This document shows positions 54,176 through 62,590 of a DNA stretch of 64,000 bases, in pieces. The notes beneath the pieces are model-generated. The model had not been told where the DNA came from, made no database searches, and saw only the letters and a list, made by a program, of their open reading frames with translations. Numbering within the stretch: position 1 is the first letter of the stretch; the number at the start of each line of letters is the position of its first letter. Source of the stretch: Candidatus Tectimicrobiota bacterium. GTDB taxonomy: Bacteria > JACPUC01. The DNA is taken from NCBI GenBank assembly GCA_016192455.1, contig JACPUC010000016.1, positions 16,305 through 80,304 on the forward strand, read 5' to 3'. Made by a program: the position numbers and the translations under genes.

Positions 54176-55246
54176 ATGGCAGCGCAACCCGCGCCGGCGC
54201 TCATCGGCGCCCATCTCCTCGGCAGCGTTCCCCTGGGGGATGCCCGCACCGTGATGCGCACCTGCGGCGAGGTCCTCGGCGGTCACCTGCACGCCATCCC
54301 CGACGGCGAGACCGGCGCCCGCACCAACTGGATCATGTGGCAAGGCCCCGAGGTCTTCGCCAAGAACCCCGCCATCATCACCCGCCGCCTCGCCGACGAG
54401 ATCGGCCAGTGGACCGGCGGCAAGGTGACCCCGAAGCAGGCCTATGGCGACAACTTCGACTTCGGGGTGAAGCCCGACGCCGCACAGATTGCCTTCGGCG
54501 AGCTGGGGTACGCGCGCGAGGCGGCGGCGAGCTACGCCGTCTTCCGCGAGCTGAAGGCCGCCGGCGTCATCCCGGCAACGGTGCGTTTCCAGGTCAGCCT
54601 GCCGTCACCGGTCAACCCCATCGTCGGCTTCCTGCCGAACGCCGAAGATCAGCGCCGCGCCTATCCCGCCTATGAAGCCGCCATGCTGCGCGAGGTGGGC
54701 GCCGTCTGCAGCACCGTGCCAGCGGCGGAGCTGGCGGTGCAGTGGGACCTCGTCATGGAGGTGATGGTCTTCGAGGGACTGCGCGCCTTCCCCTGGGATG
54801 ACCAGGAAGGGGGCCTGCGGGCTTCCATCGCGCGCCTGGCCGCCGCCGTGCCGCGGGGGGCGGCGCTCGGTTTCCACCTCTGCTACGGCGACCGCCGGCA
54901 CACCCACCTCATCGAGCCGCAGAGCCTCGCCGTGTCGGTGCGCCTCGTCAACCTCCTCGTCGCCGCCAGCGGCCGCCCGGTGAACTGGGTCCACATGCCG
55001 GTGCCGAAGGAGCGCGACGACGCAGCGTACTTCGGTCCCCTGCGGGACCTCGACATCGGCTCCACCGACCTCTACCTCGGCCTCATGCACACGACCGACG
55101 GCCTTGACGGCGCCCGCCGCCGCCTCGCCGCGGCCGCCGCCTTCGCGCCGCGCTTCGGCGTCGCCACCGAGTGCGGCATGGGCCGCCGCTCGCCGGAGAG
55201 CATCCGACCGCTGCTGGAGCTGCACCGCCGGGTGCTGGAGGGGTGA
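54176..55246 (+). CDS. MetE-like zinc methyltransferase-fold protein
   Basis: A 356-residue protein of the UROD/MetE TIM-barrel type. Zinc-site residues like those of cobalamin-independent methionine synthase appear as His-x-Cys in GFHLCYGDRRH and a late Cys in VATECGMGRRSPES. The N-terminus has GAHLLGSVPLGD and IPDGETGARTNWI, and the middle has VRFQVSLPSPVNP. It lacks the N-terminal half of MetE and is not a complete methionine synthase. It may transfer a methyl group to or from a thiol. GGGGGGA precedes the ATG, 23 bases after the flavoenzyme stop. The substrate is unknown. Confidence 0.7.
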   Translation: MAAQPAPALIGAHLLGSVPLGDARTVMRTCGEVLGGHLHAIPDGETGARTNWIMWQGPEVFAKNPAIITRRLADEIGQWTGGKVTPKQAYGDNFDFGVKPDAAQIAFGELGYAREAAASYAVFRELKAAGVIPATVRFQVSLPSPVNPIVGFLPNAEDQRRAYPAYEAAMLREVGAVCSTVPAAELAVQWDLVMEVMVFEGLRAFPWDDQEGGLRASIARLAAAVPRGAALGFHLCYGDRRHTHLIEPQSLAVSVRLVNLLVAASGRPVNWVHMPVPKERDDAAYFGPLRDLDIGSTDLYLGLMHTTDGLDGARRRLAAAAAFAPRFGVATECGMGRRSPESIRPLLELHRRVLEG

Positions 55247-55354
55247 GGGAAGACGGCAGCGTCCGCCGCATTGCAGCGTGGTAGGAGGGAGCGGGGTCGC
55301 GTCTGCTCCTTCGGCAGGGAGTGGAAAAACGACACGCCGTACAGGAGGCCCGCC

Positions 55355-55666
55355 ATGTCGGAAGCGCAATCATTCGCGGAGCAGTACCCGCAGATCCACA
55401 CCGCCATGCTGCAGATGCAGAAGCAGTGCGCCGCCTGGGGTCCGCTGGACGAGCGGACGCGCGCCCTCATCGAGCTGGTGATCGCGTCGGTGCGCATGCA
55501 GCCGAGCGGCGTGCGCGCCCAGGCGGCGCGGGCGCTGAAGCAGGGGATCACGGCTGAGGAGGTGCGCCACGCCATCCTGCTGACGCTCGGCGGCTGCGGC
55601 TACTCCTCGGTGATGGCGTCGCTGGCCGCGGCCAACGAGGTGCTCAACGGCACGCCGCTGCGCTGA
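55355..55666 (+). CDS. Carboxymuconolactone decarboxylase-like (AhpD fold) protein, Cys-less
   Basis: A 103-residue all-helical protein resembling the CMD/AhpD family: LDERTRALIELVIASVRM, then RAQAARALKQGITAEEVRHAILLTL split over two helices, then YSSVMASLAAANEVL. The usual CxxC/His active-site segment is replaced by RMQPSGVRAQ, so thiol chemistry is not expected; a lyase or structural role is possible. The ATG at 55355 has AGGAGG upstream. It closes the four-gene plus-strand group. Confidence 0.75.
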   Translation: MSEAQSFAEQYPQIHTAMLQMQKQCAAWGPLDERTRALIELVIASVRMQPSGVRAQAARALKQGITAEEVRHAILLTLGGCGYSSVMASLAAANEVLNGTPLR

Positions 55667-55769
55667 GGGACCACCGGACAGGTGCTCGGGTAGCACCAAA
55701 GACAGCGGGCGGCGGCGGATTCTCCCCTGACCAGTCTCCGGCCGGGGCGCGGACGGGTGGACGACGGGC

Positions 55770-55793
55770 GGGCGGGGCAAGCCCCGCCCCTAC
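55770..55793. repeat. 24-bp palindromic intergenic repeat, copy 2 (inverted)
   Basis: It is the exact reverse complement of the element at 48916-48939. It lies between the convergent CMD-like and amidohydrolase genes. Confidence 0.7.
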
Positions 55794-55819
55794 GGCCTCC
55801 GGCCCGGGCGCGGGCGGCC

Positions 55820-56812
55820 TCAGCCGGCGCTGACCTTCAGCTTCAGCAGGCGCTCGGCATTGCCGTGGTAGATGAGTTGCCGGTCTTCCTCGGAGCAGTG
55901 GAGGCGCTCCACAAGGCTGGCCGCAAGGTGGTACTGCCCAAAGGGATGGTCGGTGCCGTAGAGGATGCGCGCCGCCCCCAGGAAGCGGTAGCAGTGGTCG
56001 AGCGCCTCGAGGTTGTAGCAGACGCTGTCGATGTAGAGGAGGTCGAGGTAGTGCTCGAACGGCTCCTTCAGCTTCAGCTGGTCGTGGAAGTGGATGGAGG
56101 GGTTGTTGTAGGCGGCGATGCGCCCGTAGAGATAGGGGATGATGCCGCCGACGTGCGGCACGATGAGCTTCAGGCTCGGCGCCGCGTCGAAGAGGCCGCT
56201 CTGGATGAGGCGCACGGTGTTCAGGCTGGTGTCGTAGAGGAAGGCCAGGGGGACGATGAGCGTCGAGGTGTCCATGCCGGTGGTGTTCAGGGGGTAGGCG
56301 GGGTGCATGTTCAGCGGCAGGCCGTGCTCGGCGACATGCTTGTAGACGACCATGAACTCCGGCGCGTCGAGCACCTTGTGGTTGGTGTTGGAGAAGAGCT
56401 GGATGCCCTTGAACCCCAGCTCGTTGATGCAGCGGTCCACCTCGGCGCAGGCGCGGTCCGGATCGCCGAATCCGATGCTCCCCCAGCCAAGGAAGCGGTC
56501 GGGATGCTGCTCGATGATCCCCGCGAGGTGATCATTGATGCGCCTGGCCCAGTCGTCGGCTTCCTGCCCGCCCAGCACGTCGGGGCCGGGAATGCCATGG
56601 CTGAGGACGGAGACGTCCACCTGCATCGCTTCCATGTCGCGCAGCTTCTCCTCCACGTCGACGATCTTCGGCACCGTCGGCAGGTTGAGGCCCCGGCCAC
56701 AGTTCACGAAGTAGGTGCCGCCCTCGAGCACCGTGGTGGGGAGCGTGCTGCGCCCCTGCATGTGCTTCACGAAATCGAGACACAGGAAGTGCGTATGGAC
56801 ATCAATCCGCAT
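55820..56812 (-). CDS. Amidohydrolase family 2 protein (ACMSD-like), second copy
   Basis: A 330-residue metal hydrolase/decarboxylase. The metal motif is MRIDVHTHF (DxHxH). Further metal/catalytic residues lie in GLPLNMHPAYPL, LIVPHVGGIIPYLYGR and ARILYGTDHPFGQYH. This matches aminocarboxymuconate-semialdehyde decarboxylase-type enzymes more closely than the other two amidohydrolases in the window. It converges with the CMD-like gene and lies upstream of no obvious partner. The substrate is unknown, possibly an aromatic-degradation intermediate. Confidence 0.9.
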   Translation of the reverse strand: MRIDVHTHFLCLDFVKHMQGRSTLPTTVLEGGTYFVNCGRGLNLPTVPKIVDVEEKLRDMEAMQVDVSVLSHGIPGPDVLGGQEADDWARRINDHLAGIIEQHPDRFLGWGSIGFGDPDRACAEVDRCINELGFKGIQLFSNTNHKVLDAPEFMVVYKHVAEHGLPLNMHPAYPLNTTGMDTSTLIVPLAFLYDTSLNTVRLIQSGLFDAAPSLKLIVPHVGGIIPYLYGRIAAYNNPSIHFHDQLKLKEPFEHYLDLLYIDSVCYNLEALDHCYRFLGAARILYGTDHPFGQYHLAASLVERLHCSEEDRQLIYHGNAERLLKLKVSAG

Positions 56813-56931
56813 GACATTCCCCCGCTGCGGGCCTCCGACGCGACACCCGCTCAGCTCTCCTCGACGACCGGTTCAAGAACCGCGGCGCCGGCGAGGTGAC
56901 GCCAGGCGCCGCCCCGCCCCGCGAAGCTCCG

Positions 56932-58122
56932 CTACTCAACCCGCACCCACTTACCGTCCTTCACCTTGATCGTGTAGCTCTCTTTCAGGCCGTCACCCAC
57001 CTCGTTGATCGAGGTGAGGCCCATGACGCCGGCGTAGTTCTTCAAGGCCGCCCAGCCCTGGCGAATTTTCTCGCGGTCGCTCGCCAGGTCCTCCGGCCGA
57101 TTCGTCACCCCCCGCTGCTCGATGATCATCTTCAGGATGGAGGTCGAGTCGTAGGTCCCAGCGGCGACGGCATGGGGCGGATTCTTCTGGGGATCGCGCT
57201 TCATGAACTTCTCGACGAAGGCTTTCGTCTTGGGATTCGGGTTGGCATCCCAGAAGGTGGCGGCGGCCCACACGCCTTCGGCCGCCTTACCGCCCAGGTT
57301 GATGAAGTTGTAGCCGGTGATCGGTTGGTTGCCGAGGACGGGGACGGTGAGCCCCTGTTTTTGCACCTCGCGCATGATATGCGCGGCCTGCTCGGCGAGG
57401 GCGCCGATGACCAGACCATTCACGTTGAGCGCCCGCGCCCGCGTGATCTGGGCGCTGTAATCGACATCGGCGGTGAGGAAGGTGAGGTTGTCGACCACCT
57501 CGACGCCGTTCGCCTGCAGCATCTTCGGCGCCACGAAGGCGCCATACCCGCGGCTGATGTCGTCGGCCTTATCGTAAAGGATCACCGCCCGCTTGATGCC
57601 GTGCTCCTTCACCCAACGGGCGATGATGGGGCCACTGAGCTTGTCCTCCGTCATGGAGTTGCCGAAGGTCCAGGGCCGATGTTTGGGCATGACGTTGGGG
57701 GCGCCGCAGGAGTTGGTGATGGTGGGAATCTTCTCGCGGTTCGAGATCGGGAAGACGGCCTCGGCGATGCGGCAAGAGAGAGGACCGAAGATGGCCAGGA
57801 CGTTTTCGGCGATGAGGCGGCGCATGGCCTTGATGGCGCTCGCCTCCTTGCGCTCGGTATCGTAGACGATGAAGCGGAACGGCTTGCCCCCCACGCCGCC
57901 GGCGGCGTTGATCTCCTCCTGGGCTATCTCCAGGGCCACCCGTTGCTGCATGCCCAGGAAGCCCAGGGTGCCGGTAAGCGGCAAGAGCGCGCCGATCTTC
58001 ACCTCCGTGCCGGCGAGATCGGCGCGGGCCGGCATGGCGGCCGCGACGAAAGCGCTTGCGGCGACGACGAGCAGCGCAGTGAGAATGACGCGACGAACCC
58101 CCCCGATCCGATGAGTTCTCAT
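56932..58122 (-). CDS. Branched-chain amino acid-type ABC substrate-binding protein (LivK-like), second copy
   Basis: A 396-residue exported binding protein. The signal peptide is RRVILTALLVVAASAFVAAAMPARA. The mature part has VKIGALLPLTGTLGFLGMQQ, RRLIAENVLAIFGPLSCRIAEAVF split over two strands, DYSAQITRARALNVNGLVIG and PHAVAAGTYDSTSILKMII. GGGAGGGAG precedes the ATG at 58122. It resembles the first LivK-like protein (7838-9019) in its C-terminal pattern (GVTNRPEDLASDREKIRQG), but has no transporter genes beside it. Confidence 0.92.
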   Translation of the reverse strand: MRTHRIGGVRRVILTALLVVAASAFVAAAMPARADLAGTEVKIGALLPLTGTLGFLGMQQRVALEIAQEEINAAGGVGGKPFRFIVYDTERKEASAIKAMRRLIAENVLAIFGPLSCRIAEAVFPISNREKIPTITNSCGAPNVMPKHRPWTFGNSMTEDKLSGPIIARWVKEHGIKRAVILYDKADDISRGYGAFVAPKMLQANGVEVVDNLTFLTADVDYSAQITRARALNVNGLVIGALAEQAAHIMREVQKQGLTVPVLGNQPITGYNFINLGGKAAEGVWAAATFWDANPNPKTKAFVEKFMKRDPQKNPPHAVAAGTYDSTSILKMIIEQRGVTNRPEDLASDREKIRQGWAALKNYAGVMGLTSINEVGDGLKESYTIKVKDGKWVRVE

Positions 58123-58548
58123 ACTATCTCCCTCCCCGACAGGAGCCATGACTCCGGCACCGATGCCGCGACGCCTTCTATGTCCCAGGCGCACCTGCGA
58201 GCGCCCGCTCGCGTTGCCCGCACGCTGTCTCCCTTCAGCCCGTGGAGGTTCCCCCCGCCGCGACGGAGCGCCTCAGCACGCGCAAGCGCCGCGAGGCGGG
58301 GCCGGCCGCGCGCCAGCACCCCCGCGCTCCCACGTTCCTTCCTGGCCCTCCTTCGCCTCAGCCAGAAACTGGACGCATGGGACGAATTATGGCAGTCTCG
58401 TGGACGACCATGCGGCGTCCCCCCATGGGGTGCGGAGTGCGTCGCCGCGGCTTTCGCCTTCTGCCTTGACCCAGTATCCTAACTGAAGCGGTGCAGAACG
58501 ACAATCCCGCCGACCCATGGGTCTCGCAGGCGACAGAGAGGGCCAGCC
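58123..58548. other. Divergent intergenic region, 426 bases
   Basis: Lies between the LivK-like gene (-) and the FAD oxidoreductase (+). It must hold promoters for both, but I find no convincing -35/-10 pair. Frames here are Arg/Pro/Ala-rich and not protein-like. Confidence 0.45.
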
Positions 58549-60072
58549 ATGGAGTGGACCGCGGAGGCAGACGTCGTCATCGTCGGCGGCGGGGGAGCGG
58601 GGTTGGCGGCGGCTGTCGCGGCGGCCAGCGAGGGGGCGCGCGTCATCGTCCTGGAGAAGGCGGCGGCCTGCGGCGGCACGACGGCGTTGGCGATCGGTTC
58701 CATGACCGTCGCCGGCTCCTCGATGCAGCGCCAGGCCGGCATCGAGGACTCGCCCGCGGCGCACGACGAAGACATCGCCAAGTTCGCGCCGCACCTGGAA
58801 GGACGCAACACCCCGGAGCTGCGCCGCGCCTTCCTGGAGCAGGCCGCGGAGACGTTCGAGTGGCTGCGCGAGCTGGGCGTGCCCTTTCGCGGCCCCAGCC
58901 CGGAGCCGCCCAATCGCGTGCCGCGCATGCATAACGCCATCCCCGATGCGCGCCACGGGTACATCCGCGTCCTGCACGACGCCGCCCGCCGCCTGGGGGC
59001 GAGTTTGCGCCTGGGTCGCCGGGCAGGGCGCCTCCTGCGCAGTGAGGCTGGGGACGTCGTGGGGGTGGAGGCTGACTGCGCCGATCCGGAAGGCCACCCA
59101 CGCGGGGAGAGATTTGCGGCGCGGTGCGGAGTCATCCTCGCCGCCGGCGACTTCTCCGCGGACCCCATCTTGAAGGCGACGCACCTGCAGCGCTTCGCCC
59201 ACGTCGAGGCCATCAACCCGAACTCCACCGGCGACGGTCATCGCCTCGGCATGGAGGCCGGCGCGGCGGCGCGCAATATGGACGTGCTCGATGGTCCGCA
59301 GACGCGCTTCGTGCCGCGCTGGTCGCCGCTCTCCGGCGCCGGCGAGCCGGCCGCCCGCGCTGCGGCGCAGGAGACGACGCCGGGCCACGGGGATGCCAAG
59401 ATTGATCTCGAGGTCAACCTGGGCTGCGCCTGGCTGCGCCCCGAACCGGCGCTCTTCGAGGCCGGCGCCATCCTTGTGAACCGCGCCGGTGAGCGCTTTG
59501 GGAACGAGCTGAAGCATCCGGACATCGAGGTCGCCATGGCGCGGCAGCCGGGCAAGGTGGCCTTCGTCCTCTTCGACGCGAAGCTCGTCGAGCAGTTCTC
59601 GCGCTGGCCGCACTGCGTCTGCACGGCGCCGAACATCGCCTACGCCTTTGTGGAGGACCTGCGGCGCCATCGCCCGGACTTCACCGCGCAGGGACCCTCG
59701 CTCGAGATGCTTGCCGCGCGCCTCGGCTGCCCGGCCGAGGCCCTGGTTGCGACCGTGGCAGCCTACAATGACGCCGTCGCCGGCCGCGCCGCCGACCGCC
59801 ATGGCCGGCAGTCGTTCGCCGCGCCGCTGGCGACGCCGCCGTTCACCTCGCTCGGCCCCGCGAAAGGCGTCATCGGCACCACGAAGGGAGGTCTCCTGGT
59901 CAACACCACCATGCAGGTCCTGCGCGGCGACGGGAGGGCGATCCCGGGCCTCTACGCAGCCGGCAACAACGGCATGGGCGGCATCTACTTCGCCGGGCAC
60001 GGCCTGGCGATCGCCTGGGCCATGACCTCGGGACGCATCGCCGGCCGCCAGGCGGCGCTGCGCCGCACCTGA
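58549..60072 (+). CDS. FAD-dependent oxidoreductase, fumarate reductase/ketosteroid dehydrogenase-like flavoprotein
   Basis: A 507-residue flavoprotein of the FAD_binding_2 family. The FAD motif at the N-terminus is VVIVGGGGAGLAAAVAAASE, then VIVLEKAAACGGTTALA. The C-terminal FAD site is GLYAAGNNGMGGIYFAGHG. The central capping region (TGDGHRLGMEAGAAARNM) fits fumarate reductase/3-ketosteroid dehydrogenase homologs. It reduces or desaturates a C-C bond; the substrate is unknown. GAGAGGG precedes the ATG. An amidohydrolase gene follows 128 bases downstream. Confidence 0.88.
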   Translation: MEWTAEADVVIVGGGGAGLAAAVAAASEGARVIVLEKAAACGGTTALAIGSMTVAGSSMQRQAGIEDSPAAHDEDIAKFAPHLEGRNTPELRRAFLEQAAETFEWLRELGVPFRGPSPEPPNRVPRMHNAIPDARHGYIRVLHDAARRLGASLRLGRRAGRLLRSEAGDVVGVEADCADPEGHPRGERFAARCGVILAAGDFSADPILKATHLQRFAHVEAINPNSTGDGHRLGMEAGAAARNMDVLDGPQTRFVPRWSPLSGAGEPAARAAAQETTPGHGDAKIDLEVNLGCAWLRPEPALFEAGAILVNRAGERFGNELKHPDIEVAMARQPGKVAFVLFDAKLVEQFSRWPHCVCTAPNIAYAFVEDLRRHRPDFTAQGPSLEMLAARLGCPAEALVATVAAYNDAVAGRAADRHGRQSFAAPLATPPFTSLGPAKGVIGTTKGGLLVNTTMQVLRGDGRAIPGLYAAGNNGMGGIYFAGHGLAIAWAMTSGRIAGRQAALRRT

Positions 60073-60200
60073 GATAACCTGGCGATGACTCCGGCGACCC
60101 GCGGCGCTGCCCGCGCGGCCACACGGCCGAGGCGCAGACGCCCAAGGTCCGTTGCGCAGCACGACAGATAACCCGCTGGCTTCAGCGAAGGAGAGGAGCG

Positions 60201-61310
60201 ATGGCACGCTACATCGATTGCGATTCCCATGTCGAAGAGTGCGAGGAGACGTGGGACTACCTGGACGAGCAGTATCAGATGCGCCGCCCGATGATCGTCA
60301 CCGTGGAGGGCGATCCGCAGAAACTCACCCAGCAGAACGCCTACTGGCTGGTGGACCACAAGATCACCCCGAAGACCACCGGCCACGGCGCCACCCTCGG
60401 CGGCTCGCCGCCCACCTCGAGGCTTGCCCATGGCAAGCAGTTCAGCATCGGCAGCCAGACGCTGATGAAGGTGGAGGAACGCCTGGCTGACATGGACCGC
60501 TTCGGTCTCGAAGTGCAGGTCATCTTCCCGACGGTGTTTCTGGAGACCATGACCGATGACGTGCGCTTCGAAGCCAACCTCATGCACAGCTACAATGTTT
60601 GGATGAGCAAGCGCTGCGCGCAGAGCGGCGGGCGGCTGCTCTTCCCGGCGCTGCTGCCGATGCGCGACGCGGCGCTGGCGGCGCAGGAGGTGCGCGCCGC
60701 GAAGGAGCTTGGCGCCGTCGCCGTGGCCACCTACGGCACCGCCGGCAGCCACCTCCTGCACAGCGAGCACCTCGACCCGGTTTGGCAGGCCGCGGTGGAA
60801 GTTGATCTGCCGATCTGCGTGCACACCGGCTGGAGCCACCCCGGCCTCACCTGGAGCGGCACCGACATCTACGCCGGCCAGATTCTCGGCTTCACCCTGC
60901 CGGTGCTCATGGCCTTCCACAGCTTCCTCGGCGCCGGGCTGCTGGACCGCTTCCCAAGCCTGCGCGTCGCCTTCCTCGAAGCCGGCGGCGACTGGCTGCC
61001 CTACATGGTGCACCGCATGGACCACTACCACGACATCGACACCCAGCTCGGCCACGGCGTGCGCGGCAAACGCAAGCCAAGCGCCTACCTCAAGGAGGGG
61101 CGGGTCTACCTCTCCGTGGAAGGCGACGAGCCGCTCCTCCGCCCGGTCATCGAGCGCCTCGGCGCCCAGCACGTCATGGTCTCCGCCGACATGCCGCACT
61201 CCGAGGCGCGTGAGAACGCCTTCCAGGAGATCAAGGAGCGCACCGACATCGCGGAAAAAGACAAGGAGTGGATTCTGGGCAAGGCGGCGGAGGAGTTCTA
61301 TCGGCTGTAG
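60201..61310 (+). CDS. Amidohydrolase family 2 protein, third copy
   Basis: A 369-residue metal hydrolase. The N-terminal motif is YIDCDSHVEE (the DSH form of DxH). Further metal residues lie in ICVHTGWSHPG, LMAFHSFLGAGLLDRFPSLR and VSADMPHSEARENA. It is closer in layout to the first copy (33363-34385) than to the ACMSD-like second copy. The ATG follows AAGGAGAGGAG. It is flanked by an FAD oxidoreductase and an alpha/beta hydrolase on the same strand, suggesting a short catabolic run. Confidence 0.88.
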   Translation: MARYIDCDSHVEECEETWDYLDEQYQMRRPMIVTVEGDPQKLTQQNAYWLVDHKITPKTTGHGATLGGSPPTSRLAHGKQFSIGSQTLMKVEERLADMDRFGLEVQVIFPTVFLETMTDDVRFEANLMHSYNVWMSKRCAQSGGRLLFPALLPMRDAALAAQEVRAAKELGAVAVATYGTAGSHLLHSEHLDPVWQAAVEVDLPICVHTGWSHPGLTWSGTDIYAGQILGFTLPVLMAFHSFLGAGLLDRFPSLRVAFLEAGGDWLPYMVHRMDHYHDIDTQLGHGVRGKRKPSAYLKEGRVYLSVEGDEPLLRPVIERLGAQHVMVSADMPHSEARENAFQEIKERTDIAEKDKEWILGKAAEEFYRL

Positions 61311-61475
61311 GAGGAAGCTGCACGAGCCCGAGGAGACCCGTCGCCGTAGCTCGGCAAGCTCGGCCAACGCCGGCGCGGGCCGACGCCGCGGCTGGTTCGT
61401 GAGACTGCCGTGGTTCACGTCACAGGCCGGAGTCGCGCCTGCGCGCCCTGGCCGCTGCTGGAGGAGATGCTGACG

Positions 61476-62360
61476 ATGGCAACGCGCCCCGCTGATCTTG
61501 CCGCTCTGCCGTTCGACGTGGATGTCGTGACCTTCAAAGCCACCGACGGCTTCCCCCTCAACGGCCTGCTCTATACGCCGACGGGAGGGGCCGCCACGGC
61601 GGCGCTCCTCGTGCATGGGAAGACCTGCAACCTCTTCGGCGTGCCCGGCGGCATGTCGCCCCGCGCCTTCGCCACGGCCGGCATCGCCTCCTTCGCCATC
61701 AACATGCGGGTCAACAGCCTCGGCTACTCGCGCGGCGACGTGCCGTTCCTCAACTGGGACGATTTCCAGTTCAACATGGCGGGCGGCGCCTGGGAGAAGC
61801 TGGAGGACGGCCACAAAGACCTGGAAGCCGCGGTGGCCTACCTGCACCGGCTCGGCTACGCGAAGATTGTGCTGGTCGGCCACAGCTCCGGCGGCTTCTA
61901 CTGCGGAGACTATGCGGGGCGCGCCCAGAACTTCGACGGCCTCATCCTCCTCTCGCCGCTGATGACGAACCGTTACTCCCTCGCCGCCTGGTTCAAGGAC
62001 GAAGCGGAAGCCCAGGCGACCGAGCAGCGGGCGCGGCAGATGGTCGCCGAGGGAGAAGGTCACCTCCTCATCCCTCTGCGCCATTGGTACTACGCGATCA
62101 GCGCCGCCACCCTCATCGACCGCATCAGCGAGCGCCCCGGCTGGTGGGATGACGCCTTGCGCAAGAACCGGAAGCCCACCCTCCTCCTTTACGGCGGCAC
62201 CGAGGCGCGGGTGAAGGAGTGGCACGAAAAGTTCGAGAAGGTGATCGCGGCCCCCCGCAAGGAGATCGTCGGCATCGAAGGCTCGGAGCACCTCTACCTC
62301 GGCTACGAGAACCAGGTGAACGAGGCGATGCTGGCCTTCATCCGACGCCACGTCCTGTAG
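61476..62360 (+). CDS. Alpha/beta hydrolase
   Basis: A 294-residue serine hydrolase. The oxyanion region is AALLVHGKTCNLFG and the nucleophile elbow IVLVGHSSGGFYCGDYAG. The acid is probably in LLYGGTEARVKEW and the catalytic His in IEGSEHLYLGYENQVNEA. The ATG at 61476 is preferred because GGAGGAG lies about 9 bases upstream; an ATG at 61467 sits on top of that site. It probably hydrolyses an ester or thioester in the pathway of the preceding genes. Confidence 0.87.
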   Translation: MATRPADLAALPFDVDVVTFKATDGFPLNGLLYTPTGGAATAALLVHGKTCNLFGVPGGMSPRAFATAGIASFAINMRVNSLGYSRGDVPFLNWDDFQFNMAGGAWEKLEDGHKDLEAAVAYLHRLGYAKIVLVGHSSGGFYCGDYAGRAQNFDGLILLSPLMTNRYSLAAWFKDEAEAQATEQRARQMVAEGEGHLLIPLRHWYYAISAATLIDRISERPGWWDDALRKNRKPTLLLYGGTEARVKEWHEKFEKVIAAPRKEIVGIEGSEHLYLGYENQVNEAMLAFIRRHVL

Positions 62361-62447
62361 CAGTGGGGCGCCGGCGGACGGGGGGAGGAGCGTTCCGCCG
62401 CGGACAGGCGCGGGGCCATCCGCGCCGGGGGAAGAACGGGCTGGCAG

Positions 62448-62544
62448 AGAGGCCGAGCCACGCCGGCGAAGAAACCGTGGAATACAAAAGTTTTTTGGAA
62501 GGTTATGAAGAGCAGGGTGGAACAGAGGCCGAGCCACGCCGGCG
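62448..62544 (+). repeat. 21-bp direct repeat flanking a 55-bp AT-richer segment
   Basis: Identical 21-base copies at 62448-62468 and 62524-62544 (beginning AGAGGCCGAGCCACG) surround 55 bases containing a T-run. They lie 47 bases upstream of the metal ATPase start and could be operator copies, a small insertion with duplicated ends or slippage. Confidence 0.6.
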
Positions 62545-62590
62545 GTAGTGCGAAGTGACTGCTTCGCAGCGAAGGGAGAGGCGGAAACCG

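Noticed and set aside
59985..62537. Minus-strand open frame of about 850 codons
   Set aside because: It spans the antisense of an amidohydrolase and an alpha/beta hydrolase with intact active sites. No protein-like segments.
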